Assembly (NCBI GenBank): GCA_963995525.1
Contig: OZ023211.1
Span: 55,104,564-55,168,563 of the forward strand
Length of the DNA stretch: 64,000 nt
Reading direction: 5' to 3'
Origin: Escarpia spicata
Lineage: Eukaryota > Annelida > Polychaeta > Sabellida > Siboglinidae
The stretch's first letter is position 1. Each line of letters starts with the position of its first letter. The notes under the pieces are model-generated. The model was not told the DNA's origin. It searched no databases and worked only from the letters and a program-made list of their open reading frames with translations. A program made the position numbers and the translations under genes. This document shows, piece by piece, positions 37,057 through 48,463 of the stretch.

Positions 37057-37118
37057 GGTTTACAGATTTAGAAAGAAGCAGATAAAATCACCAACACGTT
37101 GTTAATGATCTGACATTG

Positions 37119-37395
37119 TGGGGCGCAGTGATCGAACAGTTAGAGTGCTGTAGACTGTCATTCAGATGAACCGGGGTTCGAATCCTGGTGCCGGATGGGT
37201 GGTGGTTCGCTTCTGGTTTGGCTGTGCGTCGAAACTTGGGCAATTTCGTTCATTCCACATTGCCTATGTCTTTGTAAAGAGACGCTATAAGCCGTTGGTC
37301 CCTTCTATCTGGTGTCTGTTTCAGGGGAAGTAAAAGATCCCACGCAGGGAATGGTAAAAACCTGTTGTGGACTCACTGAACAGAGGCGTTATTTA
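37119..37395 (+). mobile_element. Second tRNA-derived SINE family
   Basis: The head gggcgcagtgatcgaacagt is followed by a B-box ccggggttcgaatcctggtg at 37171. The body differs from the other SINEs (gccggatgggtggtggttcg ... gtcccttctatctggtgtct ... aagtaaaagatcccacgcag). Only one copy is seen in the window. It sits directly after a 246-bp inverted-repeat element. Confidence 0.72.
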
Positions 37396-37487
37396 AAAAA
37401 AAACTCATCAAAATTATGTTGGTCGTATAATGGGAGAAGAATACATAGGAGGCTCTGTTAGCAGATTAGTGCAGTGTGCCGTTACAG

Positions 37488-37745
37488 GTGCTGTTACAGT
37501 GCTGTTACAGTACTGTTACAGTACTGTTACAGTACTGTTACAGTACTGTTGTAGTAATACTGTTATAGTAATGTTACAGTTCCATTACAGCTATATTACA
37601 GTGCCGTTACAGTACTGTTACAGTGTTGTTACATTACTATTACATTTATGTTACAGTTCCATTACAGCTCTGTTAAAGTGCTGTTACAGTACTGTTACAG
37701 TACTGTTACAGTTCCATTACAGCTCTGTTACAATGCTGTTACAAC
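37488..37745 (+). repeat. 11-bp degenerate minisatellite
   Basis: Built on TGTTACAGTAC with variants (ccattacagct, tgttacagtgc). About 23 copies. The ORF across it is an artefact. Confidence 0.9.
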
Positions 37746-37889
37746 AAGATGTGTTGATTCAGTCACGCCTTGCTCCTACGAATTGCAATCAGATCCCATG
37801 TAGGTCATGCCAGTCATCATGCTTGAGTGACCTCCCCACACTCAGCCCTTCATCCCATTCATTCCCTCATGCTCCCACAGACTAATGGG

Positions 37890-38210
37890 CTCACTGGACC
37901 ACAGCCTTATGGTCGGGCTGAGGTCAGCCTCGCTGTGGCCGGCAGAGACCGGGCAGGTCTGTGGCCATGGTGAGCCTCCATGAAGTCGTCCCGTATTGAT
38001 CGGTGTGCGACTCGCATACAGTCCTGCTCTATTTGTACTCTTCGCCACGTGCGTGGGAGGCCAAGGCTGCTGCGGCGGTCGGCCGTTCATGTGGGGACGT
38101 ACGGCAGACATGGCGGATTGTCTGGGCGGTGTCATCGCGGCGGAAATTGCGTTACGGTTCCCCCTGGTGGTGAGGGCATGATATGGAAACGAGACTCCTG
38201 CGAGTCTGCT
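37890..38210. promoter_or_regulatory. CpG-rich islet in the third SPRED intron
   Basis: GC- and CpG-rich (gctgctgcggcggtcggccg, gtcatcgcggcggaaattgc), with a YY1-like gacatggcggatt at 38107 and a CTCF-like motif at 38157. Short ORFs are not homologous to anything recognised. Possible enhancer or alternative promoter. Confidence 0.3.
38157..38174 (-). promoter_or_regulatory. CTCF-like motif in the SPRED intron
   Basis: The - strand reads ctcaccaccagggggaac; it lacks the final GC of the consensus. Confidence 0.25.
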
Positions 38211-38254
38211 CCGTGGTGTTGTTGTGTCTGCTTCAATGTAGAGGCAGCAATAGT

Positions 38255-38296
38255 TGTTTATTATATATATATACACTTGTATATATATATATATTA
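38255..38296 (+). repeat. (TA)n microsatellite
   Basis: Two runs of TA flanking cacttgta. Confidence 0.85.
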
Positions 38297-38344
38297 ATTT
38301 GTTAGTTTATAAAATCTGAATATAATAGTTTTTATGTATATTTG

Positions 38345-38455
38345 GACCTCACTTTACAGTCACCTCTGTAATACAGCCACCTTGCAATTAAGGTCAGCCT
38401 AGGAGAGTCACAGATTATTTCCATAGAAAGCGAAGTATAGGTAATTTGTCCCGCA
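38345..38455. mobile_element. Tigger/pogo-like MITE fragment
   Basis: Contains gacctcactttacagtcacc and ttgcaattaaggtcagccta followed by attatttccatag, matching about half of the elements at 30072 and 39261. One end is missing. It lies in the third SPRED intron. Confidence 0.5.
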
Positions 38456-39260
38456 TACACATGATTCCATGTACGTTGCATATTGTATGTGCATGTGTAT
38501 GAACGGGTGGTCCCGGATATATGGTAATAATATACTTGTAGGGCATCTACTTCCTCAGCACTCTGAACTCAGAGGCACAACAAAAAAGAACCATTATCAA
38601 AATTAAGAACCTGCACAAGAGTCGTCATTAAAGCAAGGGACATCCAGAGATTTAGGGCAGGAATGTTTCAACGAAATAATTTTATGAAAGGTAGCTATAT
38701 TTTCAGATGATTTTAAAGTAATGGGGAGATCATTCATCTGGTGCTAGATCAATGTTAATAGTAATACTTATTTAATAACAGGCAGAAGTACTCCTTCCTC
38801 CCAAATTATGCTGTCAAACTGTGGAACAAATGACAGTTAGCAAACAGTAATTGGACACATTTAGTAAGTAGCTCCCTTCCATAATTTGAATATGTCTAAA
38901 CATCCACAGGAGCACCGAATATAGTTCCAACTATTCTGTGAAACTCACAATGAAATGCTACATATTGTAATCACCAGACCGGAACCAGCACTATACCACC
39001 CACTGTCACGCATCGCTGCCTTCAGCATGACCTTATTTTGACCACATTTACAGGCCGCTAGCATCGAGGCAATAGCTAACTCGAAGAAGGAGACAGCACA
39101 TTGGGAATGGGGAGAGTTATTTACTTGAACAGCACAGGATGTCTGCCAAGGTCAGGTGTTCACTATGCACCCACACAACACTAAACCTGCGATGGTTGAG
39201 CTGCGTCGTGATTTAGTAGGTTTCTCTCCCACTAGAAGGCAACACTCAAATAATCATGTA

Positions 39261-40081
39261 CAATGGAACCTCACTATTAAGGTCACCCTCGGAACTGGAC
39301 AAAAGTGACCTGAATAGTGAGGTGACCATATTAGCGAGATTATTTTTCATATTGCTTACTATTACATAAATAATTGTTGACTATCCTTTGTTGCTCTTCT
39401 CCATGTTCCCAGCTCTACATGAATGAGGGTCAGTAGAGCTTGTTCCCTGCTCTACAGGAATGAGGGTCAGTAGAGCTAGTTCCCTGCTCTACAGGAATGA
39501 GGGTCAGTAGAGCTAGTTCCCTGCTCTACAGGAATGAGGGTCAGTAGAGTTTGTTCCCTGCTCTACAGGAATGAGGGTCAGTAGAGCGTGTTCCCTGCTC
39601 TACAGGAATGAGGGTCAGTAGAGCTTGTTCCCTGCTCTACAGGAATGAGGGTCAGTAGAGCTTGTTCCCTGCTCTACAGGAATGAGGGTCAGTGTAGCTT
39701 GTTCCCTGCTCTACAGGAATGAGGGTCAGTAGAGCTAGTTCCCTGCTCTACAGGAATGAGGGTCAGTAGAGCTTGTTCCCTGCTGTACAGGAATGAGGGT
39801 CAGTGTAGCTTGTTCCCTGCTCTACAGGAATGAGGGTCAGTAGAGCTTGTTCCCTGCTGTACAGGAATGAGGGTCAGTGTAGCTTGTTCCCTGCTCTACA
39901 GGAATGAGGGTCAGTATAGCTGAACCACTCGCTGTGGCTTTTCCTTCCATAGTTTTCTGTCCATCGCTCCCTCTCTCCATCTTTCATCCACCCCTGATCT
40001 TCTCATGTCCCCCTCACTCCTAAGGTGACCTTTATTGTGAGGTGGCTGTATTACTGAGGTGACTAAAGCAAGGATCCACAG
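39261..40081. mobile_element. TA-flanked Tigger/pogo-like element carrying an internal minisatellite
   Basis: The left end CAATGGAACCTCACTATTAA and the right end aaggatccacag (inverse CTGTGGATCCTT) are both flanked by TA. The left half (39261-39390) and right half (40018-40081) match the continuous MITE at 23862. Between them lie a 37-bp array (39413-39921) and ~95 nt of unrelated sequence. It encodes no transposase, so it would be non-autonomous. Confidence 0.72.
39413..39921 (+). repeat. 37-bp minisatellite, ~14 copies
   Basis: Unit ctctacaggaatgagggtca followed by gtagagcttgttccctg. Copies differ by a few substitutions (agagctt/agagcta/tgtagct). The whole array is inside the TA-flanked element 39261-40081. 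Confidence 0.95.
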
Positions 40082-40699
40082 TACATAGTTTTCCGCAAAG
40101 AGGACAGTCACATGACTGCAGTTTTCCTTAATCTCATATGATGAGAACATTTTTAGAAAATCAACAGACAAATTGCAGTCAGAGCGCAGGAAAGACCGTA
40201 CTGTATAAACTTATAATAATTCAGGCCAGCCATGGCCAAAGTGGCCACAGTAGTCAGGATTTGCAGCAACAGGGATGTTTACCTGTAACGATGTAACTAC
40301 CAATAACTGGCCTTGGTTGAGCAAGGTGATCGGATGTAATAGCCCTTGAGTCTTTCTAAATTTGTTCCATTTCTTAGTATTGGCTGGCCTCAGGTAAACA
40401 GCAGTTCTCTGCTATTTCATCCATTCCATCGGTGAGGCATTTGTAGGTGTGAAGGGTTTATTACTAGACACAGCCAATGGTGGTTGATACACCTGAGGAT
40501 GATTGATGTCAGCACCTCAACTCATTTAAAGGTGCTTCCTCTGCTCATTTTAAGGGTCTTCCTCAGCTCGATTTTTTTGCTTATCGCATTTAAAATTTAT
40601 TTTGCCAGAAAGCAAACCTTACTACCAGGTAATATCCACTAATAAGCTTACTTTCTCAAAGCCAGATGGAATTAATTAAATGAAATTATGACTGCATCC

Positions 40700-40822
40700 T
40701 GACTTTTAAAGTGTTCAACCCAAAATCACTTACGCCTGATGTACTGTCGTTGCACTATATTTTAGTTTTAATTTTATGTAGAGTTGTGAAATATTGCTAT
40801 AAATATATTTTTAAATGCCAAC
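40700..40822 (+). repeat. Diverged ~120-bp repeat, copy 1
   Basis: Runs from gacttttaaagtgttcaacc through tgctataaatatatttttaaatgc and is matched at about 80-85% by 41506-41633. No coding function seen. In the third SPRED intron. Confidence 0.75.
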
Positions 40823-41214
40823 TACTGACTCAACTTTGGTTCAGTAAAGTTAGAAATGTTAATGTATTTAATCGTAAGTCCAAATCTTTTAAAAGGTAAT
40901 ATTTCTGTGACCACACCTTGCGAGAATCTTAGAAAAAAGGGGTACATTTTATCGGTGAGACAGTGAAATGGATACGGGTTATAGTGTTCCACGGCCGACG
41001 GCTTTTATCCGGTCTTCAGAAAGGGATATCGCACCTCAACGTGTTAGCGTCCTCTATTCACCAGTCGGTCCTGATTCCATTCGGAGTCTCCACAAGTCTG
41101 TCCAATGTCTGATCTACTCTGTTACGCATGACCGACTCTCTAAACCGTCCGACCGGAAGGCCTTTCATGCCATTGAAGAATAGTTGTCTGGCTTCGGCCT
41201 ACACTGTGAACTCG

Positions 41215-41232
41215 CACTGCCACCTGATGGTG
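41215..41232 (-). promoter_or_regulatory. CTCF-like motif in the SPRED intron
   Basis: The - strand reads caccatcaggtggcagtg, close to CCAxCAGGTGGCAG. Confidence 0.25.
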
Positions 41233-41505
41233 TCTGTAGACTAAGCATTTCTCTGACTTTCCGGTTGGGCGACTGTCGTTTTCACAGGGGACTGGGGTTG
41301 GATTTATTGGCAGGAACAACATGTGCCTGTTTGCTGTCCAATTGGAACGTGGGTTAGTTGAATAATCTGACACTCTAAAGACCATATGGAATTAGGGGGT
41401 GTTTAACAATGAAGCAAAATGACAGTATTATGACTTTTTATTTAATGGCAGAATAATGACAATTAAGTTTGGAAAACTTAGAAAGTCATGAGTGCAGTGC
41501 ATGCT

Positions 41506-41633
41506 GACTTTTTAAAGTGTTCAACCCCAAACCACATATGTCTGATGTGCTGTCGTGGCACGGTATTTTAGTTTGAATTTTTATGAAGATTTGTGAAATG
41601 TTGCTATAAATATATGTTTTTAAATGCCAACTT
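41506..41633 (+). repeat. Diverged ~120-bp repeat, copy 2
   Basis: Counterpart of 40700-40822: gactttttaaagtgttcaac, ctgatgtgctgtcgtggcac, ttgctataaatatatg. Same orientation, ~800 nt apart. Confidence 0.75.
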
Positions 41634-41994
41634 TACGGGTGATCCCTTAAGTTTCCAGAGTCAGAAACACATGGTATTTTGTAGTTTATCAAATAACTGT
41701 CCAATCCCACCTACATAAGGCGTGGGAGTTGCTGTTGCTATCAATTTGTTTCCCCTGTGGTTAGCCAACCACCGACCCATGCATAATGTTACATAACAGT
41801 TTTTTGGACTTCACAAACTGTTGTCACCACCCCTAATTTAGTAATGTTTAGCATAATTTTATTCCTATCCACCTGTTGAAGGGCCCCCTTCATTGTAAGG
41901 ACACTTGCTTGGAGGCATAGGTGTTCAGGGTTTCCCTTGATGCGCGGAAACGCGTCAATGACGTGTTGTACACTGAAATGATGCATATTTTTTT

Positions 41995-42205
41995 GCGGCA
42001 TGTGCCCAAAATTGACAAAAGAATCCTGACCCACCTCAATTTTGCCATTATTAACTATAGTTTTGTCTAAATATGATACTTTGATGCGATAATTAAACCA
42101 TTCCTCATCATCCCAGGCAGACATACGCTACAGTAAATATTGCATCTTAGGTTTAGCGCACTTTGAAGCCCAAATAGCGCTCCGGTTTGCTCCAGTCTGT
42201 GCCCG
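41995..42205 (+). repeat. Diverged repeat shared with 3860-4040
   Basis: gaatcctgacccacctcaat, ctaaatatgatactttg and caaatagcgctccggtttgc parallel gaatctggacccacagcgat, ctaactttgatacttca and taaatagcgccccggtttgt at 3859-4022. An old interspersed element, about 70% alike by eye. Confidence 0.55.
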
Positions 42206-44041
42206 AACATGGACAACGCTGTGCGGACAACAAAGAGAACAGAGGCTTCAATGGAGTTATTTAAATTACGTCTTACATTTATGACTGGACACTGAGAACA
42301 GTCTAGTCAATACCCTCGTGTCATGCCTGTCGTTGACATTGTTTATAAACTTCAGTCGAGCACCATTTGTTGCCATATTATCGCCCATCGTCAACTTTTA
42401 ACCCTGGCCGAACAAAGTGCAATCCATTCATATCTATACCAAATGAAATCCATCCATACATGTACAATGTATGTACGTTTTTAAATTCATGTATGTTTGC
42501 AAATATTACAATTGGACTACATTATAAACGAGAAAAAAAAAATTGAAAGCATGTTTATAAATCATGCCTCCATCACCAAGGCTAGTGAGGCTATTCCATA
42601 CATCTGTTCACCAGTGTATTAATGAGTTTTTTTAATGTTTAATCAACATGGTTCTTTGAATATTTTTAGTTGGGGCTCTGTTGTATGTGAATCATTGTCA
42701 CTCAATGACACAAACTGCTGCATCGTATTTCTCAGTTAGAATCTCCCTATCCTTGGAACTGTAGACTGTAATAGCATGACAAGTCGATGAAAATGGGGGC
42801 ACACCTACCCAGAATGTATCTAGTTTTGTAACGTTACAGATTTTGAGAAAAACCTGAACATTTCTGAGCACTTTGGTATTGATGGTTATATATTTTGTAC
42901 CCAGAAATGTGTCGCGTAGGTAGTCCTGACTAGAATTCAAAACAAGTTAAATAAAAACCCGATTACATGCCTAATATTAAAAAATGTAATGTTCACATTT
43001 ACCACGTTATTTATAATTTTGCAATCATACTATCATGCAAATTAATTAATAACATTTTAACCAACTGATTTGGGGCACATGAAATTTCGAAAAGGCACAT
43101 AGTTCTATCTCTGATGTGCCCAAAGGACACATGCATGTCTTTGTCCAGATCGATCCCTCTGTGTTCCTTGGATTCTACTGTACAGCAGATGTTCAATATA
43201 TGAGCAGGTGTGCACTGTATCACCATGTATCTTTATGTTATATAAATGGCCCTGCCGATATCACCCTTTGAGATGCAGTCAACTCATAAAGAACCCCTCA
43301 CAAAGTAAATCACTTCACCACACATCCATCCCTCTCCAAGCTTCCATAACCTTCCCCGGGATCCGCCTTTTCCTTGTTCGTCTTCCATCCAATTTTGTTT
43401 GGGAATTTCAAGTTCTCCTTCAGTTTATAGCGTTATTTTAATGGCCAACTTCGGTGACATTTAAATGCAGTGGAATGGGGATTATTATGGCTCTAGCCAA
43501 CTATAAGCTGGGGTCATAGGTGTTGACCTCAGGGTCACACTACATGGAGTGCATGTAATTACCATTCGGTGCGTTTTCTTTACAATGTTGACGGTGACCT
43601 GTCAATATGCTTTCATACAATGTTATTTCACTCTTGTATTTCTGGTGCCATTATGTGCTCGGTGCCATTATGTGCTCGGGTGCACTCATTAGCTTACGGT
43701 CATGGGACTTTATATCACAAACAAACCCTTTATTTTCAGGGCCCACATTAGGTGTGGCCGACAATAAGGCTGGAGGATTGCCTGAAGCTGTCTTTCAGAT
43801 ATATTCGGTGCTTAATATGAATTGTCACAGGAATGTTCAGTTGGCATGTTTTGTCGGAGGCAGTTAAGTTCAGAGTCATATGTATGTATAGTACTGAACG
43901 TGTGTTTGAAAAATCATAAAATCAAGCATTTTATGTTATTTGGCGCTAGCCTCCACATGTTCAAACAGTAATAAATTCACATGATAGTTTTAAAGCATAG
44001 TTTGTAAGCTGGACATAGGTAGCAAATATAAAGAACGAAAC
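42206..44041. other. SPRED third intron, distal part
   Basis: AT-rich, no exon in compatible phase noticed. A 17-nt direct duplication (gtgccattatgtgctcgg) lies at 43648-43682. Confidence 0.45.
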
Positions 44042-44156
44042 TGTGTGGTGTTTGGGCAGGGGGTTTGGACGTATGAATGTGGGGTTTGGGCAGGGGGTTT
44101 TGGAGTGAATGTGGGGTTAGGGCTGGGGGTTTGGGAGTGAGTGTGGGGTTAAAGCC
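44042..44156 (+). repeat. ~36-bp G-rich repeat, 3 copies
   Basis: Variants of gtggggtttgggcagggggt with ttggagtgaat spacers. Confidence 0.8.
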
Positions 44157-44337
44157 CCCTCCCTTCCTTCTTCACTTCCTTCCTGCCTCTCTCACTGTCA
44201 GCCCAGCAACAACCTTCCCCAAACCTGGCAGCAGAGGTGGTGTCACCTGCTGGATATATGCCTAACTACAATATGATGGGATGACTGCCATAGCTTACAT
44301 TAACAAAATTCCTTACTGGTCTTTAACTAGTATTGTT

Positions 44338-44390
44338 ATAAAATGTTATATATATATATATATATGTCATATAATATATATATATATATA
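44338..44390 (+). repeat. (TA)n tract
   Basis: Two (TA)n runs separated by gtcatataa; self-complementary. Confidence 0.9.
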
Positions 44391-44633
44391 AACATCAGCA
44401 TTTTGCAGTTAACCAGAAGTCCATTTGGTCTGCTGTTATCAGTTTGAATCTTCAGATAATCAGAGTAGCAAATTTTGTTGTCTTAAGGTTGCTGTAGAAT
44501 CTAGTTGGACTTAGAATTGTGCTTTCGGTGCATGCCTTGTTTTTTAGCATTCTTGTATGAAAGATAATTGTATGACCTGTGACCTACACGACCTGTGACC
44601 TTGTGTATTTACTGTGACTTGTTGCTTTGGTAG

Positions 44634-44698
44634 GTTCGCCTGACTGTAATTCGAGGGAAGTGAGCAGTATAGATGCAGGCGAAGACGAAGTATTTATG
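44634..44698 (+). CDS. SPRED: SPRED exon: short acidic linker
   Basis: A 65-nt exon with acceptor ttgctttggtag|GT and donor TTTATG|GTGAGT. With the G left from the EVH1 exon it reads G-SPDCNSREVSSIDAGEDEVFM and ends in phase 0, exactly what the next exon needs. The sequence is acidic and Ser-rich like the post-EVH1 linker of family members but is not conserved enough to prove identity alone. Phase compatibility on both sides and good splice sites are the main support. An extra in-phase exon in the 8.7-kb intron before it cannot be excluded. Confidence 0.8.
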
Positions 44699-45126
44699 GT
44701 GAGTGACATGGGTAGGCGGGTACACAGGACACATACGTTATATATATAATATATATACACATATATATAATATTTCATGTTATTATGTGTAACATTGTCA
44801 GCCTGCTTGTTGGTAGACTGATTTAATCCTTGGATTAGCTGTCAAAATTATGCAGTTTAAGTGTCGTGTCATTGTTGAAGTGCACAGTGTGATTCTGTCA
44901 TCAATACTGTCATCACGCGTCATGTGAATCTGTAGCGGAGACCCACTTTTTTAAGATAATAATAACAAACCACTGTAGTATTGCAAACTATTGTGCTGTT
45001 TGTCTAAAATGTTTGAGTTGCAAAATATCCGTCATGACCACGAAGATAAATAGTAGCAAAACTATTTTAGTCATGAACGCTGTTTCACTGTAATTACTCC
45101 CAATGTAAAGAACAACTTTGGAATCC

Positions 45127-45371
45127 CTGTTCTTGGGCAAATTCGTTCACTCTCCATTGCTCCAGTTCACTCAGCTGTATGAATGAGTACCTGGCTGTAA
45201 ACTGGTGGATATTTGTGTGCGAATAATATCCACACATTAATTGCACAGTGGCTGAAAGCTTCCCAGAGAAGTTGAAATGGTGTTTGATTGAACAGATCTG
45301 CAAGGGAGTAAAGTATACCGCTCTTTGAGTAGTTCTAAGGATTGGATACATGCGCCATACAAGAACTTAGG
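45127..45371 (+). mobile_element. SINE, 5'-truncated, in last SPRED intron
   Basis: Begins at cttgggcaaattcgttcact, includes the conserved block ccagttcactcagctgtatg and gaatgagtacctggctgt, and ends gattggatacatgcgccata. The tRNA head is absent. Same orientation as SPRED. Confidence 0.82.
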
Positions 45372-45881
45372 GATCATGTCAGAACACTGATATCAGAACA
45401 AATTACTTTTGTTTGGGGAGGGAGGTCAAAAGCCATTTCATCTGGCATCGAATATCAATATTTTATGCTTCGGACCGAATCTGTTAATATATCAATATAA
45501 TCTTATCTGTGTTTATAAACTTTCATTTGAGAGAAGGGGTGGAGGGCTGGAACCAGATGAAAGTAATTTCATCTGATATTAGACATCAACCTTCTGAGAC
45601 ATAGCACCCAAGTCCACTTGAAATAAAATGCTCTAGGGTGCTTTATATAAAACAGAATAAATAAAGTAAAACTGTTAAGTAAAATATTTATTTAAAAAAG
45701 TATAAAAGGACTGATTAAACATCGTATACGAAAAAGTATAGGGTACATAAAATTATAATTGTAGCTATATAAACACACAAATAAAATATTACAAATATAC
45801 ACATATATATATCACAGTAATAGAAATATAATACATATATAATGATCCCTTCACCTTTCACATTCTTGTTTCTGTGCGCAG

Positions 45882-46811
45882 ACAATGAATCTTCCGCTGC
45901 GGAGGAAGGATAGCTCATCGCAGTCGGCGAGCACGGTGTCGACAACGACGAGCAGTCCATCGCCGCAGTCGCCCGCGTTGCCGCCGTTCTGCAGCACACA
46001 GCTGAACAACAGCAGCAGCAGTGGTCATGCCAACCACCACTACCTCCACCGAGTTCACTATGTCACCCGGCCGCACACTGCGGGCAAACCCCTTGCTTCG
46101 CCGCAGCTCAGCAGTAACTCTCGCAGCAGCAACAATGTAACGACGATCACTGAGGACGTCTGGGTGAAAGCCGGCGACCTCCAGATGAACCCCGCGTCAT
46201 CGTCGTCGACGACGGACGAGAACCTCACGCTCGACTACTCGTACGTGCAGTTCGCAAAGGAGAAGCCGAACGAGCATGACTATAGCACGGTCGACACGAA
46301 CGCTGGCAAGGCGCCGTCATCGTTCTGCACATCGCATCAACGCCGCGACTCAATCAACAGTTTAAAAAAGCACAATCTCGAGGTGTTGTCGTCGCAGCCA
46401 CCGTTGCCAATGAAAAAGAAACGGAAGGACCGACAGCCGAAGGATCGGCGTCTGTTGCTGGATCGGCGGCAGCGGTCGCGATGTATGTACTGTCGCGAGA
46501 TGTTCGTGCACGATGATAACCCGCGTGGCGCGTGCGAGGATGCGCCCGATCGCGTGACGCGGTGCATCGAGAAGGTGTCGTGCGTGTGGTGCGCCGAGAC
46601 GATGTTGTACCACTGCATGGCAGACGTTGATGGGGAGTACGGGCATCCGTGTATCTGTGATAGTTCCGACGATAGCAACTGCAAAAAGTGGACTGCACTG
46701 ACAATCCTGTCGTTTTTCGTTCCGTGCTTGTGGTTCTACTGGCCGCTGACTGCCTGTCACCGATGCGGCGTCGCCTGCGGCTGCTGTGGGGGGCGCCACA
46801 AGGCCGCATGA
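45882..46811 (+). CDS. SPRED: SPRED terminal exon: Ser-rich linker and Sprouty domain
   Basis: The acceptor is cttgtttctgtgcgcag|ACA, and 309 codons run to the TGA ending at 46811. The first ~190 residues are low-complexity Ser/Thr/Pro/Asn-rich, with a Lys/Arg-rich stretch ([15 protein letters not shown]) just before the domain. The Sprouty domain fills the last ~114 residues (46467-46808): [73 protein letters not shown], with 16 cysteines. In Sprouty/SPRED proteins this domain is palmitoylated and directs membrane localisation. Base composition is clearly more GC/CpG-rich than the flanking AT-rich DNA, as expected for a constrained exon. The Met at 45885 is internal, not the start. Confidence 0.96.
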   Translation, partial: TMNLPLRRKDSSSQSASTVSTTTSSPSPQSPALPPFCSTQLNNSSSSGHANHHYLHRVHYVTRPHTAGKPLASPQLSSNSRSSNNVTTITEDVWVKAGDLQMNPASSSSTTDENLTLDYSYVQFAKEKPNEHDYSTVDTNAGKAPSSFCTSHQRRDSINSLKKHNLEVLSSQPPLPMKKKRKDRQPKDRRLLLDRRQRSRCMYCREMFVHDDNPRGACEDAPDRVTRCIEKVSCVWCAETMLYHCMADVDGEYGHPCICDSSDDSNCKKWTALTILSFFVPCLWFYWPLTACHRCGVACGCCGGRHKAA

Positions 46812-47289
46812 CGCTCACCGACGCGCTCGTGATGCGGTGGCGTGCTCCGCCACCAGGGCGGCGCCACCTGTCAGGTCGCGCCGCCCGAAATCTATCCTGC
46901 AGTTCTTTATATTATGATTCAGAGAGACTACAATTACTATTATTACTTAACAAATTACTACTTCTGTAACTACTACTATTATGATGATGATGTTGATGAT
47001 GATGACTGTGAATGATGAGAATGTTTTTATATCAGAAAGTGTCATTGTTAATATCGTAAACTGTCAACCTGCATCAATACTGCAAGATGAACACCTCAGA
47101 GGATTCTGTGTGCGAGTGTGGCCATGTTTGTGTGTGCACGTGTGCCCAAGGGTGTGTGCACGGTGCATGAGTGGAGATCGTCATGTACACAGTGTAAATA
47201 TTGTCACCCGTATATATGCAGTGCAGCCCCGGGAATCTGTGCTGGACTGGAATCTCGCACACCCATGACCATTGCTTGACCGACACTGA

Positions 47290-48195
47290 CCAGTGGTAGT
47301 GTCAGATACCGTCATCATGTGTCGGGTGGTGTCAGATACCGTCATCATGTGTTGGGTGGTGTCAGATGCCATCATCATGCATCAGGTGGTGTCAGATACC
47401 GTCATCGTGCGTTGGGTGGTGTCAGATACCGTCATCATGTGTTGGGTGGTGTCAGATACCGTCGGCATGCGTCGGGTGGTATCAGATATCGTCATCATGC
47501 ATCTGTGATGTCAAATACTGTCATCATGCGTCGGGTGGTATCAGATATCGTCATCATGTGTCAGGTAGTGTCAGATACTGTCATCATATGTCGGATGGTG
47601 TCAGATACTGTCATCATGCATCATATGGTGTCAGATACCATCATCATGCATTGTGTCGTGTCAAATACTGTCATCATGCATCGGGTGGTGTCAGATACCG
47701 TCATCATGTGTTGGGTGGTGTCAGATGCCATCATCATGCATCGGGTGGTGTCAGATACCGTCATCGTGCGTTGGGTGGTGTCAGATACCGTCATCATGTG
47801 TTGGGTGGTGTCAGATGCCATCATCATGCATCGGGTGGTGTCAGATACCGTCATCATGCGTTGGGTGGTGTCAGATACCGTCGGCATGCATCGGGTGGTG
47901 TCAGGTACCATCATCATGCGTTGTGTGGTGTCACATACTGTCATCATGCGTCAGTTGATGTTGAATGCTGTCATTACGCGTCGTGTGGTGTCATACTATC
48001 ATCATGCGTCATGTGGTGTCAAATACTGTCATCATGTATCGGGTGTTGTCAAATACTGTCATCATTCATCGGGTAGTGTCAAATCCTGTCATCATGTGGT
48101 GTCAAATACTGTCATCATGTCATGTGGTGTCAAATACTGTCATCATGCGTCGGGTGATGTCAAATACTGTTATCAGGTGTCGGACGATGTCAAAT
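47290..48195 (+). repeat. 30-bp minisatellite, ~30 copies, in the putative SPRED 3'UTR region
   Basis: Unit gtgtcagataccgtcatcat plus gtgtcgggtg, with many variants. It starts ~480 nt after the SPRED stop. The first AATAAA noticed downstream of the stop is at 48458, beyond the array, so the array may be transcribed in the 3'UTR. Frames of 236 and 323 codons arise because 30 is divisible by three. Confidence 0.95.
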
Positions 48196-48457
48196 TCACA
48201 CTTCAGTTTCTCATCATTGTCCAGTTAACTATTTTGCTTCTCAAATGCTCAGTTCGTCCACGTCTTCATCCCAATCACTGTCCTCGATGAGTTGGCTCCA
48301 CACTGCTGCACGACATTCCCATTTCCCATACTTTGTAAAGCACGATCATCAAGGAATTTCAGAAAGACGCACGACAGATTTGTACCTAGATACATCCTTT
48401 TTTGTTGATAAACACTTGGCATGGTAAACAACAAGATGTCGCATGTAAACGTAGGTA

Positions 48458-48463
48458 AATAAA
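48458..48463 (+). promoter_or_regulatory. AATAAA, candidate SPRED polyadenylation signal
   Basis: First canonical hexamer noticed on the + strand after the SPRED stop, 1.65 kb downstream. An earlier variant signal cannot be excluded. Confidence 0.3.

Larger units (their letters stand above)
33115..46811 (+). other. SPRED: SPRED-family gene locus (Sprouty-related, EVH1 domain), 5' end not located
   Basis: Four exons join in compatible phases (2/0, 0/1, 1/0, 0/stop) into about 446 residues plus a missing N-terminus; vertebrate SPRED1 is about 444. Order: EVH1 domain (exons at 33115 and 35809), short linker exon, then one large exon with a Ser/Thr-rich linker and the C-terminal Sprouty domain. 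SPRED proteins bind neurofibromin through EVH1 and bring it to membrane Ras, damping growth-factor-driven ERK signalling; that is family knowledge. A central KIT-binding domain as in vertebrate SPRED1 is not obvious. The exon with the start Met was not found: the first exon seen begins with one base completing a split codon, so a short exon with two hanging bases lies upstream. Introns are about 2.5, 8.7 and 1.2 kb and full of repeats. The gene converges on EAPP. Confidence 0.93.

Noticed and set aside
46337..46818. Antisense ORFs over the SPRED terminal exon
   Set aside because: Shadow frames of a GC-rich coding exon; the + strand frame carries the conserved Sprouty domain.
47293..48290. + strand ORFs of 236 and 323 codons downstream of SPRED
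   Set aside because: 30-bp tandem repeat artefact; several frames open, no start context or domain.
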